This document shows positions 1 to 11,834 of a stretch of DNA of 64,000 bases, one piece after another. Each line of letters opens with the position of its first letter. The first letter of the stretch is position 1. The DNA lies in contig NC_035177.2 of NCBI RefSeq assembly GCF_001659605.2, positions 32,814,136-32,878,135 on the forward strand, written 5' to 3'. Below the pieces are notes generated by a model. It was not told where the DNA came from, searched no databases, and saw nothing but the letters and a program-made list of their open reading frames with translations. The DNA comes from Manihot esculenta (taxonomy: Eukaryota > Streptophyta > Magnoliopsida > Malpighiales > Euphorbiaceae). Made by a program: the position numbers and the translations under genes.

Positions 1-200
1 GCCTAGTGCTCCCATCCAATCACTCCTCAGAGGAGGAGGAAGGAGCTAATCTTGTTAGGAAAAACTCTTGAGTTTCATCTTAAAGGTCTGACCCTTCTCC
101 TCCTCAGAAGAAAAGGAGAAAGTTAGTCAAGGAGAGCCAACTGCGTGGGCCTCAAGCCGGGGAGGCCACCTCGGGTGATCATAGGAGAGGTGCTCCTAAT

Positions 201-1760
201 ATGGTAAAGGGAGGTAAGGAGGGCTTGTCTGCTAGTGTCAGCATAAAGTTGCCCCAAGCTCTTATTCCTCACGAGTCAATGGTCGCTTATACTCTAAATC
301 AAGAGTCAACGCTTACTTCTATTGCGGAGCTTTTTCGTAACCACATTTTTTTGTCTTCTCCGGGTATCTTCGATCCTCGGCTCCTAGGGACCTTTTGCTA
401 TCTGGTCAAGTCCACTGCTCAGTCAAAAGCTAGCAGCTAGAAGCCTATTGAAAAGCTTTTTGCTGATTCCAAAAGACAAGTTCTCCTGGTATCTTCTTTA
501 TTTGTCTGTTTTCTTGGCTTTTATTTTTATTATCATGCTAATTGTTTATTTATGTTTGTAGGTCCTCATTACCCTTGTCGAGTTCAAAGAAAAGATGAAG
601 GGTGCCCAAGAGGTTGCTCGTGCTGAAGTTGAGAGGGTTAAGTAAGAGAAGGCTGCTTGTGTTGTCGCATTGCTAAAAGGGGAACATGAGGCTGAGGTGA
701 GTAGATTGAATGAATTACTTGACCATATTCACCTTCAGAATGACTGGGTTGCTCAATTAGAGAGCCAATTAGTTGAAGAGCGGTATGAGGTGACAGCTCA
801 GTTGTCCTATGTCCAAGTTGATGCGGAGTTGAAAATTGAAGGTTTGCTCTCACGGACTATTCATCTTGAGGGTGAGCTTGTGAAGATATTCGAAGATTTA
901 AAGCAGGCTTATCATCACTTGGAAAGGTCTCGGGAGGATGCTCGCACTAGGGGTGAGCATTCGGTCGGTTCGGTTCAAAATCGAATCGAACCGAATAAAC
1001 CAAAAACCGAAATTTTAGTGTTTATAAAAATTGAACCGAACCGATTTTGGTCAGAAACCAAATTGAACCGAACCGGTCTGATTCGGTTTGATCGATTTCG
1101 ATTTTTAATAATTTTTTATTTTTTACACTTTATTTTTAATATTTTAAAATTTAATTAAAATATTTTAATCTTAATATGATTTAATTTCTCTATATTATTG
1201 AAAAAATATATTATTATCACGGTTTGGTTCAGTTTTTTCAGTTTTTTTCTGATCAAAACCGAACCGAACCGAAATAACCGAAATTTCTGAAATTAAAAAT
1301 CGAACCGAACCGAAATGTATAAAAAACCGAACCAAATTTTTAAATCGATTCGTTTCGATCGGTTTTTTCGGTTTGAACCGAATACTGCTCACCTCTAGCT
1401 CGCACTAGTGAGGGTATAAAGAACCAGTATAAGCTGGAAGTGATCAAGCTTTCTACTCATTGCAAAGAGTATGAGGTAGCTATAGTGGATATGGGTAAGA
1501 AACATAAGGCATCGTCAAGACTATATATCAAAAATATTTGCAGTTTGATGAGCACAAGTCCAAGATTGTCAATTTTGCCATTCATTTTTATGCCAGCGCC
1601 TATAATTTGATGCTAAAGGCTGAGTGTGATGAGCCAAGCAAGCCTCTTAGTACTTTTCGACTGGCTAAGTGCAATTCTGGTGGTGAGGACGTACAGTATG
1701 GCTATGACGATTTGCCAATTGAGAAGCCTGGTAAACTCCTATCTTGATGACCTCTTCCTT
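201..1760 (+). pseudogene. Decayed transposon-type coiled-coil protein gene, split by a MITE
   Basis: Two open stretches, about 201-440 and 670-947, read as one low-quality gene. The second encodes a Leu/Glu-rich heptad-like helix that looks like a coiled coil. An in-frame stop lies just before it (about 643-645). The frame is cut by the 450 bp hAT-like MITE at 948-1397, and coding-like sequence resumes at 1406 and continues to about 1747 with further frame breaks. Proteins of this style are common in gag-like or plant-transposon genes, but I see no zinc knuckle, protease or transposase motif, so the superfamily is open. The region is clearly less AT-rich than the DNA after 2 kb. The gene also extends left of the window. 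It is not functional as it stands. Confidence 0.45.
948..1397 (+). mobile_element. hAT-type MITE, copy A (450 bp)
   Basis: The left end reads TAGGGGTGAGCA and the right end is its near-perfect reverse complement (TGCTCACCTCTA). It is flanked by an exact 8 bp target duplication GCTCGCAC at 940-947 and 1398-1405. An 8 bp duplication with TAGGG ends is typical of non-autonomous hAT elements. The subterminal parts are packed with repeats of CGGTTCGGTT and its complement. There is no coding capacity. It interrupts the coiled-coil pseudogene. Two further copies lie at 21513-21963 and 46469-46924. Confidence 0.85.
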
Positions 1761-1999
1761 CAAGACTCCCGTCTCTTCTTTTGAAGGTGCCCTAGAGAAA
1801 GATAATGATCCAGCTGGTTAGATGATTGTCAATTCTACTGGTTTAGAGGTTGTAAATGTCCAAATTTCTACTTTGAGAGATATTATTATTGCAGACTCGA
1901 CTGTTGAGGCTGCTCGTGCCATCTCTAGGTTAAGCCTAATTTGACTGGTGAACTTGCTTCCTTTGAGAAAGATCAAGAGTAATTATTTATAAATATGTG

Positions 2000-4233
2000 G
2001 TGGGTTTATTTTTGTCTTGTCTTTATTAGTGCATATTTTTCTTGTAACTCGCAAAATTTTTTTATTAATGAAGAATTTAAATTTTATTTTTTGATTGTTA
2101 TTTAATTGCTTATAATATTTATTTTTTTATTTTTATTGAATTTTAATTTCTTATTGAACATATTCAGCTCTATCGTTTATACAAAATCTTTATGCCTCAT
2201 TAAATTGATAAGTTATTTATAGCATATTAAAATAACGATATTTAAAATTCAGATAGCAACAAACTAACTATTTAATACAGATCATAATAAAAACTTTTAT
2301 AAATCAGTATGGAATAAAGTGTATCTACTGCTCAATAACCGTCAAATAATTTATAATTTACTAAACAATATACTCTTATTTATTATTGTCATACACTTAC
2401 TTTATATTTTTTTCATATTATTATCCGTTAATTATATATTTTTATTATTTAAATATAATATTATCAAAATTAAAAAACTATTAAAATACTTTTTATAATT
2501 TTACGAATATTTTTATTTTAGTATTAATTGAACTTTAATAAATTAAATAATTTTGTTTAAATTTTAAACGTATTATTTATCTAAACCTTATTTCATCTTT
2601 CCAATTTTACTATTTGTATATTTTCACCTATCCCTCACACACACACACACACGTATTACTACTATTTACATATTTTCTTTATTTAAGTAGTAAATTATTA
2701 TTTTTATTCACTAATTTTAATTTATAATATTTGTCATATTTTAATACTATATTATTTTTAAATTTAGATTATAATTATTAATTTTATTAACTAAATTAAC
2801 AATAATAATTAAACAAATTACTTAATATTATAAGTATGTAAAAGAAAGTATAAGTATGTGGGTATTTTGAAGAAAAATCAATTTATGAGGGTATCTCCTG
2901 GGTTTCATCATAAGGGGGCCACCTACCGTTATATTTCAACTGAGATACCACTGGGATTTTGAGAACGTCTATTGGGCCCAAATCAAATCTCTATTATAGT
3001 AAACGAGTAATTTCTCAGCCAATTAATTAAAATTATTTAATTAAAATCAGGTAGATTTTATATTTAAATTTATGTTAATAATTTTTTAAGTTTGTAAATT
3101 TCCTAGTTTAAGTAAAAAATTTTAATAGAAAATAGTATAATTTGGAGTAAATTATACTTTAAAATTTTATACTTAATTGTTTTTAGAGATTTTTACACTT
3201 TCTCAAAAGTACTACTTTTTAAATTTACTTAATTTCAAGAAATTTATAAAATATTTTATAATATATAAATCCACTATTATAATTTTATTTTATTTTATTT
3301 TATTTTTAAAAAATTTTATAAAATATTTTTAATATATTTAAAATGATTATAATTGAAAAATTAATAAAAAAATTATATTTTTAAATATATGTGAAAAATA
3401 AAGTAAATAAAAATTATGAGATGAAAAGAGTAATATTTTTAAAAAATTATATATAATATATTTTTAATATTATTATTGTTTAAATATTAACATTATTATT
3501 TTATGTTAAAATTTTAAAATTATTTATTATTTTAAAATAAATATAAAAATATTTTAATTTTATATAAAAATAATCATTTTTATTTGAAATAGAATCAAAA
3601 TAAAAAATCAAAATCAAAGTGTAGCGAATCGTACTAAAATTATTTAAAATTAAACAGAAATTAAAATTAAAATTTAATTTTAAATCTAGTTTGTAAAATT
3701 ATATAAAACAAATTGAAAAGTTAATTTGGATTCCGATTTAATTCGGATTTTTAGTTAAAATTATAGCAAAATGAATCTTGTTAGAATTTTATGACCATGA
3801 TGACAATTTATTGACTCGGTTTTGCTATTCTGTCTAGAAATTTCTTTTTTAAATGTATAAGTTAATTTGTATATTTAATTAATAAAAATTAAAATATTAT
3901 ATTAATATGTAAATTTTATTTTTTTTATAAGATTTACGTATCCAATTTAGATTGAATGAGCTTACACACCTAAAAGCATGCAAAAATTTCCTCCAATAAC
4001 GTGTTCTCCAATGCCGACGAAATGGAGCCTCAAGTCAAGACACAGTAACAAGCCATTATTGAGTGAGAATTTTCATCTTGAGTCAGTTTCACATGTATAA
4101 TGTGACAGAGAAATTCTTGTACATACTTTCATATATATATATATTTATTTAATATAAAAATAATATATTATTTAAAATTAAAAATAATATTATTTAAAAT
4201 ATAATAAAATTTATATATTAATATAATATTTTA
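2000..4233. other. AT-rich intergenic DNA, no gene seen
   Basis: Very AT-rich sequence with no coding-like frame. It holds a short CA microsatellite at about 2635-2652. A slightly richer patch at 2880-3000 is unplaced and may be an old repeat remnant. Confidence 0.6.
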
Positions 4234-4238
4234 ATTTT

Positions 4239-4471
4239 TGTAAAGTTTGACGGTAAATAACTAAATCACAAACATAAATAATTAGACTTTTAAGTGATAA
4301 TCTTATTGAAACTAAACTTGGCCTTTAATAGTCTTACAAGTACTAGAGAAAAGATAACAAACCATAAATCAAATAGAACTGTTACTCATAAAATCTATAA
4401 CTAAAAGATTTAACGGTCAAAAAAATATATTTTTATTCAACCATCCTTGACTAAATCAAACACCTCTAACA
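4239..4471 (-). repeat. 3' LTR of the Copia element
   Basis: 233 bp direct repeat of 7201-7426 with scattered substitutions and small indels. It starts TG and ends CA on the minus strand and is preceded by a polypurine tract. Confidence 0.9.
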
Positions 4472-4580
4472 CTTCCTCTCTTGAATTTATTTTTCTTTGT
4501 CCAGAATTACTTCAAATATGCAGCACTTTACATGCCAAATTTTTTATGCAATATCTGAAATGCTTTCAACTCGAGAGATT

Positions 4581-6108
4581 TTATCGATAAATCAGTAAGT
4601 TGATTTTTAGTACCACAAAACAACAAATTAACAGTTCCTTTTTAGTAAGATCTCTAAGAAAATGAAATCTTACTCTTATGTGTTTGGAGCCACCATATAA
4701 AACTAGATTGTTGGACAGCTTAATAGTTGAAGCATTATCACACATTAGCTTTGTTCCTTCTGTTTGTGAATAACCAATCTCTTTGAGTATCCTCCTCATC
4801 CAAATGGCTTGGCACGCACACGCTACAACATCAACAAACTCTGCATCTATAGTCAATAAAGTGACTATAGACTGCTTTCGAGATGACCAAGCTATTGCTC
4901 CACCACTCATCATAAACACGTAGGCACCTAAAGTAATCTTGCTATCTTTCATGTCACATGCATAGTCACTATCACTAAAACCAACCAAATCACTAACTCC
5001 TCCCTTCATGTAGAACACACCATAATTCATAGTACTTTTCAAATACCTTAAGACCCTTTTTGCTACTACAAAGCGACATTGTGTAGGAGATGCCATAAAA
5101 TGACTAATTAGACTCACAACAAACATGAGATCAGGACAAGTGGTTGTGAGATACATCAGATTTCCCACTATTTGTTTGTACAAAGTTGCATCCACTTCTA
5201 TGCCATTTTCATCTTTGCCAATCTTTTGACCTGGAATAATTGGATTACATGTAGCATTGTAATTTTCTATCTCAAATCGTTTTAAGACCTCAGCTGCATA
5301 CTTCATTTGACATATAAAAATCTGATCCTAAGTCAGTCATATCAAACTCATTCTTCATAGAACATTTGAATTCTTTTAATAATTCTTCATCATCTCCAGT
5401 AAATAAAAGATCATCAACATAAATACTCACAATAAGAATTTTACCTCTCTTCTTCTTAATAAAGAGTGTTTGCTCACTGGAACTACGTTCAAATCCTTCT
5501 TTGATGAAGTACGACTCTATTCGACTAAACCAAGTCCTAAGTGCTTGTTTTAATCTGTTCACTTCCCTTTTTCTCATAGCCTTTCGATTGTTCTACGAAA
5601 ACATCTTCATTTCAACTCCCCATGTGGAGATGTCGATTTGACATCTAATTGATGGAGTTTCCAGCCTTTTTGAGCCTTAAAAACTATGATCATCCTCAAA
5701 ATATCCATTATGGCCATAGGTGCAAATACTTCAGTGTAATCAATTCTATGCTCTTGTGTGTAGCCTTTCACCACCAATCTCGCCTTGTATTTATCAACTT
5801 CTCCAAGTTCATTGAGCTTAGTTTTATAAATCCACTTTACTCCAGTTTTCTCAGCACCAGTAGAGAGAACTACCAAGCGCCATGTTTGATTTTTTTTTTT
5901 CAATGGATATGATTTCTTCATCCATGGCCAATCTCCATTTTAGCCTTTTGACAGCTTTCTCGAAATTTATAGGATCCGAAACCATAAAAAATGCCATATT
6001 TGCTTCTTCATCCTCTTCAGACAAACCTTTACCGGAAACATAATTTGCTGACCACACAAGTGGACGTCGATTTCTGCCCTCTCTTATAGCCAAATCTAGT
6101 GTGACCAC
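4581..6108 (-). pseudogene. Copia pol remnant: reverse transcriptase and RNase H
   Basis: Minus-strand frames at 5851-6108, 5607-5921, 5290-5577 and 4581-5306 together cover the RVT_2 reverse transcriptase and RNase H regions typical of Copia pol. The catalytic strand motif YVDDLLFTGDD is visible in 5290-5577. The RNase H part (4581-5306) shows the usual YLKSTMNYGV, DSDYA, SSRKQS and ADAE-like (here IDAEF) blocks. The frames overlap or are offset, so the polyprotein is broken by several frameshifts and cannot be made as one chain. Confidence 0.85.
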
Positions 6109-6648
6109 TCCTGGAGAATTAATTTCAGCATTTGTTTCACTTTCTAAAATAGCAGCTGGTTCCTCTGTAATTTCTCTGCCATCTACGTTCTTTTCAATAT
6201 CAATAATATATCCCTAGTCTAATTCTGTTTCATCTTCAAAATTTTTCCAATCTCATTTATGATCTTCTTCGAAACCACATCAGGATCAAGCATTCTATAC
6301 CCTTTCAATTCGCTACTAACACCAAATAGACACAACAACTTACACTTTTATCTTCAAATTTTTTTCTTTTTGCATCTGGAATGTGAACATGCCCTACACA
6401 TTCAAAAACTCAAAAATAATCAATTGTCAGTTTCTCTCTACTCCAAGCCTCTTCTGGTGTCATATCTTTTACTGCAAGTGGAAGTGATCAATTCAAGAGG
6501 TGAATTGTCTACCGAACTGCTTCTGGCCAGAAACTCTTAGATACTTTCTTCTCTATTAGCATAGCTCTTACCAAGTTCATCACTATACGATTTTTGTGTT
6601 TGGCTACTCTATTTTGCTGTGGAGTATAAGCAGTGATCAGTTGCCTCT
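6109..6648 (-). pseudogene. Copia integrase core remnant
   Basis: Minus-strand translation in broken frames shows GVKRQLITAYTPQQN, VRAMLIEKK and SFWPEAV, all standard landmarks of the Copia integrase core, followed by a PEEAWS-like stretch. Several in-frame stops are present. The integrase amino-terminal zinc finger and the protease are missing because of the internal deletion at about 6650. Confidence 0.7.
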
Positions 6649-6990
6649 TCACTCCATGCTCCTCATCTTATTGGAGACCGTCATCACTCGTGCAAAATAA
6701 TCAGAGATGGTTTCATCATTCTTCATTTCTAAAACCTCAAACTCTCTTCTTAATACATTAAGAAGTGATTTCTTCACTTTTTTATTTTCACTAAACCTTT
6801 GTTTCATTGAATCCCAAACAATTTTGGATGTGCGTCGGTCCAAGATTTGTTCAAAAATAGTGCGATCAATTGCCTGGAAAAGGTAATGTTTGACTTGATG
6901 ATCTTTAGTTCTAGCATCATCAAGTTGTGCTTGTTGTGCCTCAGTAAGGTTTGTCCCTTCTATTGGTTCCAAAAAAATGTTTTCCACCAA
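6649..6990 (-). pseudogene. Copia gag fragment (UBN2 type)
   Basis: An open 113-residue frame matches the middle of Copia gag (UBN2 family): ...KHYLFQAIDR..., ...KIVWDSMKQRF... and ...VLEMKNDETISDYFARV.... It stops where the integrase segment begins, so the nucleocapsid zinc knuckle is absent. In a complete Copia element, gag would continue through CCHC, protease and the integrase amino terminus. Confidence 0.75.
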
Positions 6991-7200
6991 GCTCCATAGA
7001 CCCTTTACTCAGAGCAAATTTTTCATCAATCCACTCCGATGATCATAGTGAAAATCGAAGTGAGGAATCTTTGTTAAAGATTTGTCATCATTCATACTCT
7101 CAATCTGTGTTTACTCTCTATGTTCATTCTGTCTGTTTGATCACTAGAAGATTACGACTTCCTTTTCTACAAAGCCCAGCGGAGGCTCTGATATCAATTA

Positions 7201-7426
7201 TGAAGTTTAACAGTGAATAACTAAATCACAAACATAAACAATTGAGCTTTTAAGTGATAATCTTATTGAAACCGAACTTGACTTTTAGCAGCTTTACAAG
7301 TACAGAAGGAAAGATAACAAACCATAAATCACATAAAAGATAAAATCTATAACTAAAAGATCTAACCGTCTCAAAAGAAACATAACTTTATTCAATTGTC
7401 CTTCACTAAATCAAACAACTCTAATA
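7201..7426 (-). repeat. 5' LTR of the Copia element
   Basis: 226 bp partner of 4239-4471. Its first dinucleotide on the minus strand has mutated from TG to TA. It is followed inward by the tRNA-Met-type primer-binding site. Confidence 0.9.
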
Positions 7427-7431
7427 ATTTT

Positions 7432-8141
7432 AAATAATTAAATGTAAATCCATACCAAAATTTTCCGGCTACACAACACAATTCCAGCAACAATGCACAT
7501 GCAATCACAATCGCACAGCACAAAAGGAAATAAGTGACCCATGAAAAAAAAAATCAATTACAATCGGTAATATTTTCATAATTAAAAATTATGATTTTAC
7601 ATTATTATCCAAATTTTTAAAAATTATATGGATTATAAATATTTTTACAATTATAAATACACAATTATATTTTAACTATTTGCGATTAAAAAATTTAGAC
7701 GCTATAAATAAATAATCTATACTTTCATAACCATTATTTTGGTCACTTTTTTTTTATAAATAATAAGTTCAACATATATATTTAAATTTGTTTGAATTTC
7801 ATAATTTACACAATCCAAACATATAATTATTAATTGTATATAATATAAAGCAAGAAAATACTAAACATAATAAAAATATTTCCATAAATATATATAGCAT
7901 TTACAAAATAATTATTATCAATATTTGCTCAAAATACAACCAATCCCATACAAAATCATAAAAACAAAATATACTAGTCAATCGTCATTTGTTACTGAGA
8001 CACGTCCATGGGCGTAAGACTGTTTAGCCTATATACTAGTCAATTAAATTGGAGGTGGGAAGAAGTCTCTTGTCACAATTGGTTTGTCCTTTATCCTCCT
8101 ATATATTAATAATTAATTTCTTTAATATCTACTATTAAATT
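7432..8141. other. AT-rich intergenic DNA
   Basis: AT-rich DNA between the Copia element and the TRIM. No coding frame, RNA gene or recognisable repeat boundary seen. Confidence 0.5.
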
Positions 8142-8413
8142 TGGATAAGGTCTAATTCATCCCAAATATTAGCTCAAATGTGAAGAGTGCCTATGATCCA
8201 TACAACCGATATGGGATTCAACACACCCCCTCACGCTCAGAATTTTTACTGGTGCGTGACACATTTATGGGGCGCCCAACATCGAACGGAGAGGCTGTGA
8301 TACCATTTGAGTCAGGCCTAACTCACCCCAAAAGTTAGCTCAAAAGGGAGGAGTACCTATGACCCATATAAGGGGTACATTATCCCTTTCCAAAACCGAT
8401 GTGAGATTCAACA
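8142..8413 (-). mobile_element. Complete TRIM retrotransposon (272 bp)
   Basis: A terminal-repeat retrotransposon in miniature, minus strand. LTRs lie at 8308-8413 (106 bp) and 8142-8223 (82 bp, lacking about 25 bp present in the other). Both begin TGTTGAATC on the minus strand. Just inside the 5' LTR is a primer-binding site TGGTATCACAGCC (8294-8306 region), matching initiator-tRNA-Met except for one base. Just before the 3' LTR is a purine tract GAGCGTGAGGGGG. The internal region is about 84 bp and codes for nothing. I see no clear 5 bp target duplication. Confidence 0.85.
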
Positions 8414-9750
8414 TCTAAAGTTAAAAATAGTGAAAATTCAATTAGTTTTGATTAAAATTAATAAATTAAAAATAAAATTTAAATATTTATAAAAATTAAA
8501 TTAAATTAAATAAAATTTAAATAAAAATTAATTTAAATCAAATTAATTTAATTTAATTTAATTGATTAAATTTTTTATTTTTATTTAATAATATATTATT
8601 ATTATTAAGTGATTTGATTTAATTTTATTAATTTTTTAATTAAAATTAAATTGAATTAAAATAATTAAAATATTTAAAAATAAAAATTAAATTGAATTAA
8701 AAAAATAAAAAATTAAATTAAAATTTTAAATTAATTTAATTTGATTGATTTTTTTATTTAAAATATTGTTAATGTAAATTTACATCCATTAATTTTTATT
8801 GATGTATTATTTATTGATAGTACATATATAAACATTGTTTTCCAAAAAAGAAAATTTGTGGATTAGAGAGCTCATCGACTCATGATCACTCGCTGCCTGA
8901 TACGGAAGAATTCAAAGCAATGTTAACCACGTATACCTAGCAAGCCAGCAACGTTAACCACGAATTCAAAGTTTTAACCTCGAATTCAAAGCAATATAGT
9001 TTTTTTTTTTTTCTGAATAATGAATTTATAAGATTAGAGAGGTCTCAAATTTTATTTTTTAATTCCTTATTCTCATTTTAAAAGAAAAATCTCACAAATC
9101 ATAAGTAAACTATAAATAGCAAAAGAAATTTATAATCTCTATATAAAATTTGAATTTTTAAATTGTTGAAATTATATGGGAATTACGTGCTTTTAATTTA
9201 GTGATTACCTAACTTTTAAGTTGAAAGTTGATAAAATTTTGTTCAATTCTAGAAAGAGGAAGCTGGAATGAACTTTCCCACCGCATCGTGTGACTACAGG
9301 TTTACAATATATATATTTTATAATAGATACAAAAGAATATCTTAAACCATAGAAAGAGAGAAGATACGCTATTTGTTTGAACTAATCAATGTTCATATAA
9401 AAAATATATAAAATAAATGAATTTTTAAAATCTAATTAATTAATTAAGAATAAATAAACTGTAAATAAAATAATTATCGAATGCATTTAGATAAATTCTT
9501 CATGCATTTAAATATTAAACATACAAATCAATTTATATATTTGAGTACCGGTAAGAATTTTATTAATTTTTTAATTATATTTATATTGAATATATTAAAT
9601 TTTATTAAGTATTAAAAAATATTTTAAGAAATTTTTTAAAAGTAAAATAAAATAAAATTATAATACTTAATTTATATATATTATAGCGTAAAAAAAATAT
9701 AGAATAATTTTAAGAAAAAAAAAAATTTGTGGACCGAGTGTAAAATTTCT
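8414..9750. other. AT-rich upstream region of the first UGT gene
   Basis: Mostly AT-rich with runs of AAATTAAATT-like words at 8440-8760. A short patch of clustered direct repeats (GAATTCAAAG three times, GTTAACCACG twice) lies at 8908-8994. No gene seen. The last few hundred bases should contain the UGT promoter. Confidence 0.5.
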
Positions 9751-9753
9751 TTC

Positions 9754-9760
9754 TATAAAT
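9754..9760 (+). promoter_or_regulatory. Probable TATA box of the first UGT gene
   Basis: TATAAAT about 70 bp upstream of the ATG at 9824, a normal distance for a plant core promoter with a short leader. Confidence 0.5.
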
Positions 9761-9823
9761 GCCATTTCTAAGACTTTCTCGAGATATCATAACCTTTTCT
9801 TCATTAAAGCTATATTGTCGATT

Positions 9824-11224
9824 ATGGAGGACTCCAAGCAACAATATCACGTGGTTATATTCCCTTTCATGTCCAAAGGCCACACCATCCCACTCCTACA
9901 CTTGGCCCACCTTCTCCTCCGCCGTGGCATCGCCGTTACTGTCTTTACTACTCCGGCCAACCATCCTTTCACTGCTAAATTTCTTTCCAATACCACTGCC
10001 TCTATTATTGATATTCCTTTCCCTGAAAACGTGCCTGAAATTCCTTCAGGCATCGAAAGCACAGACAAACTACCCTCCATATCAGTGTTTCATCAGTTTG
10101 CTCTTGCCACTGAACGCATGCAGCCGGACTTTGAACGGGCACTAGAAAGTTTCCCGGTCGTCAACTTCATGGTGTTTGATGGCTTTCTCTGGTGGGTTGC
10201 AGATTCTGCTGCGAAGTTTGGTATTCAAAGGTTGTTCTTTCTTGGTATGTCCAATTACGCCTCTTGCGTGTCTAGAGCAGTGGCAGAGAGTAAGGTCTTG
10301 TTTGGGCCTCAGTTAGATGACGAGTTAATCAATGTGAGTAAGTTTCCATGGATTAACGTCACAAAAAATGATTTTGAGTCACCGTTCAGAGACCCTGAAC
10401 CAAAAGGTCCCCCATTTGAGCTCCTGCTGAAGTCAATGATAGCAGCATCAATAAGTAACGGCTTTATATCCAATAGCTTCTACGAACTGGAGCCTGTTTT
10501 CGTCGATTACTTGAACAACCGCAGTAAGCAAAAGACTTGGTGTGTTGGGCCCTTGTGCCTAGCCAGTACACCAAGAGTTGAAACTGAACTCCTCAACGAA
10601 CCGAGTTGGATTCAGTGGCTTGATCAAAAGCTAAAGCAAGGAAGCTCAGTCTTATACGTAGCTTTTGGGTCTCAGGCGGAGATATCAGCAGAGCAGCTCA
10701 AGGAGATAACAATTGCGTTGGAAGAATCCAGAGTAAACTTCTTGTGGGTTATAAGGAAACAAGAATCAGAATTGGGAGAAGGGTTTGAAGAGAGGGTGAA
10801 GGAAAGAGGAATTGTAGTGAGAGAATGGGTGGACCAAATGGAGATATTGATGCACCCAAGTATACAAGGGTTCTTGAGCCACTGTGGATGGAACTCGGTG
10901 TTAGAGAGCATATGTGCAGGAGTGCCAATTCTTGCATGGCCCATGATGGCGGAGCAGCACATAAACGCGAGAATGGTGAGGGAGGAGATAAAAATAGGTT
11001 TAAGAGTAGAAACCTGTAATGGGTCAGTGAGAGGGTTCGTGAAATGGGAAGGTTTAGAGAAGATGGTGAAGGAGTTGATGGAAGGAGAGATGGGGAAGAA
11101 GGTAAGAAACAAGGTGAGTGAATTTGCAGAGATGGCTAAGAAAGCTATGAAGGAAGGGACAGGCTCATCCTGGCGCACGTTAGACATGCTCCTTGAGGAG
11201 TTTTGTCGTGCAAAGATGACCTGA
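9824..11224 (+). CDS. UGT90A-like UDP-glycosyltransferase, copy 1 (466 aa)
   Basis: Family 1 plant UGT, expected to move glucose from UDP-glucose to a small acceptor in the cytosol. It is intronless and complete. The open frame extends to a TTG at 9815, but plants use ATG, so the start is 9824 (MEDSKQQYHV). The putative catalytic His is His20 in FMSKGH and its partner Asp is Asp119 in VFDGFLWW. The 44-residue PSPG donor motif spans about residues 335-378, from WVDQMEIL through HCGWNS to AWPMMAEQ, ending in Gln as in glucose-using enzymes. Overall it resembles Arabidopsis UGT90A1 (from memory). The acceptor cannot be read from sequence. A close paralogue lies 4.5 kb downstream on the same strand. 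Confidence 0.93.
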   Translation: MEDSKQQYHVVIFPFMSKGHTIPLLHLAHLLLRRGIAVTVFTTPANHPFTAKFLSNTTASIIDIPFPENVPEIPSGIESTDKLPSISVFHQFALATERMQPDFERALESFPVVNFMVFDGFLWWVADSAAKFGIQRLFFLGMSNYASCVSRAVAESKVLFGPQLDDELINVSKFPWINVTKNDFESPFRDPEPKGPPFELLLKSMIAASISNGFISNSFYELEPVFVDYLNNRSKQKTWCVGPLCLASTPRVETELLNEPSWIQWLDQKLKQGSSVLYVAFGSQAEISAEQLKEITIALEESRVNFLWVIRKQESELGEGFEERVKERGIVVREWVDQMEILMHPSIQGFLSHCGWNSVLESICAGVPILAWPMMAEQHINARMVREEIKIGLRVETCNGSVRGFVKWEGLEKMVKELMEGEMGKKVRNKVSEFAEMAKKAMKEGTGSSWRTLDMLLEEFCRAKMT

Positions 11225-11815
11225 ATGAAAGAAAACTCTTCCAGACTCTGTTTAATTATATGCATCCAAAACAAAATGATATGAAAGATTAAATTAGGTT
11301 TGATTTACATGTGTATGCAGTTGATATATAGCTGGTTTGTGTCTTCAAATCACCAAAAACTGGACACCCCTTCCCTTTTAATGAATACACTTTTTCTTCC
11401 TCATCCTACCATGAAACCCCATATTATAATAATACAAGGATAGATTCGATTAAGTGTGAGTTTAAAATAATTGCAAATTTAAATATTTTTCAAAGTAATT
11501 ATATATTATTAAATAATTAAAAAAATTAAAAATTTAATATAATAATAAATATGTCTAAATAAATATAAAAAATCTTAAATTTTATCGATTCCGTTTCAAA
11601 AGAAAAATTTAGAAAAAAGAAAATGTAATCATATCATTCTAAGACTAAGACGCATAAGCCTGGCTCAGGAAAGAAGTATCGGACAAAAACAGAAAGAAAG
11701 AAAAAATGAGTATCAAAGTTGCATTTGATCTCGTCAACATTTTTTATAATTAGTATTATATATTTATGTGCATGTAGGAAGAAAAATACAAATAACCTCT
11801 CAATTGTTTCATGAA
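11225..11815. other. 3' flank of the first UGT and AT-rich DNA
   Basis: Probably includes the UGT 3' untranslated region. No further gene seen. Confidence 0.4.
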
Positions 11816-11834
11816 AGATATTTTTAGTTAAAGA

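Larger units (their letters stand above)
4239..7426 (-). mobile_element. Internally deleted Ty1/Copia LTR retrotransposon
   Basis: A 3,188 bp element on the minus strand. Direct LTRs lie at 7201-7426 (5' LTR) and 4239-4471 (3' LTR). The 3' LTR begins TGTTAGAGG on the minus strand, while the 5' LTR has mutated to TATTAGAG. The target duplication ATTTT is exact (4234-4238 and 7427-7431). A primer-binding site, TGATATCAGAGCC on the minus strand (about 7184-7196), resembles the usual initiator-tRNA-Met site with one change. A purine tract AAGAGAGGAAG sits directly before the 3' LTR. The interior is too short for a complete Copia element, because gag joins directly to the integrase core near 6650. 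The pol frame carries several stops and shifts, so the copy cannot move on its own. Confidence 0.92.

Noticed and set aside
9759..11274. Other open frames on both strands across the first UGT (for example 10672-11274 minus)
   Set aside because: They are antisense or shifted shadows of the UGT coding frame with no domain of their own.
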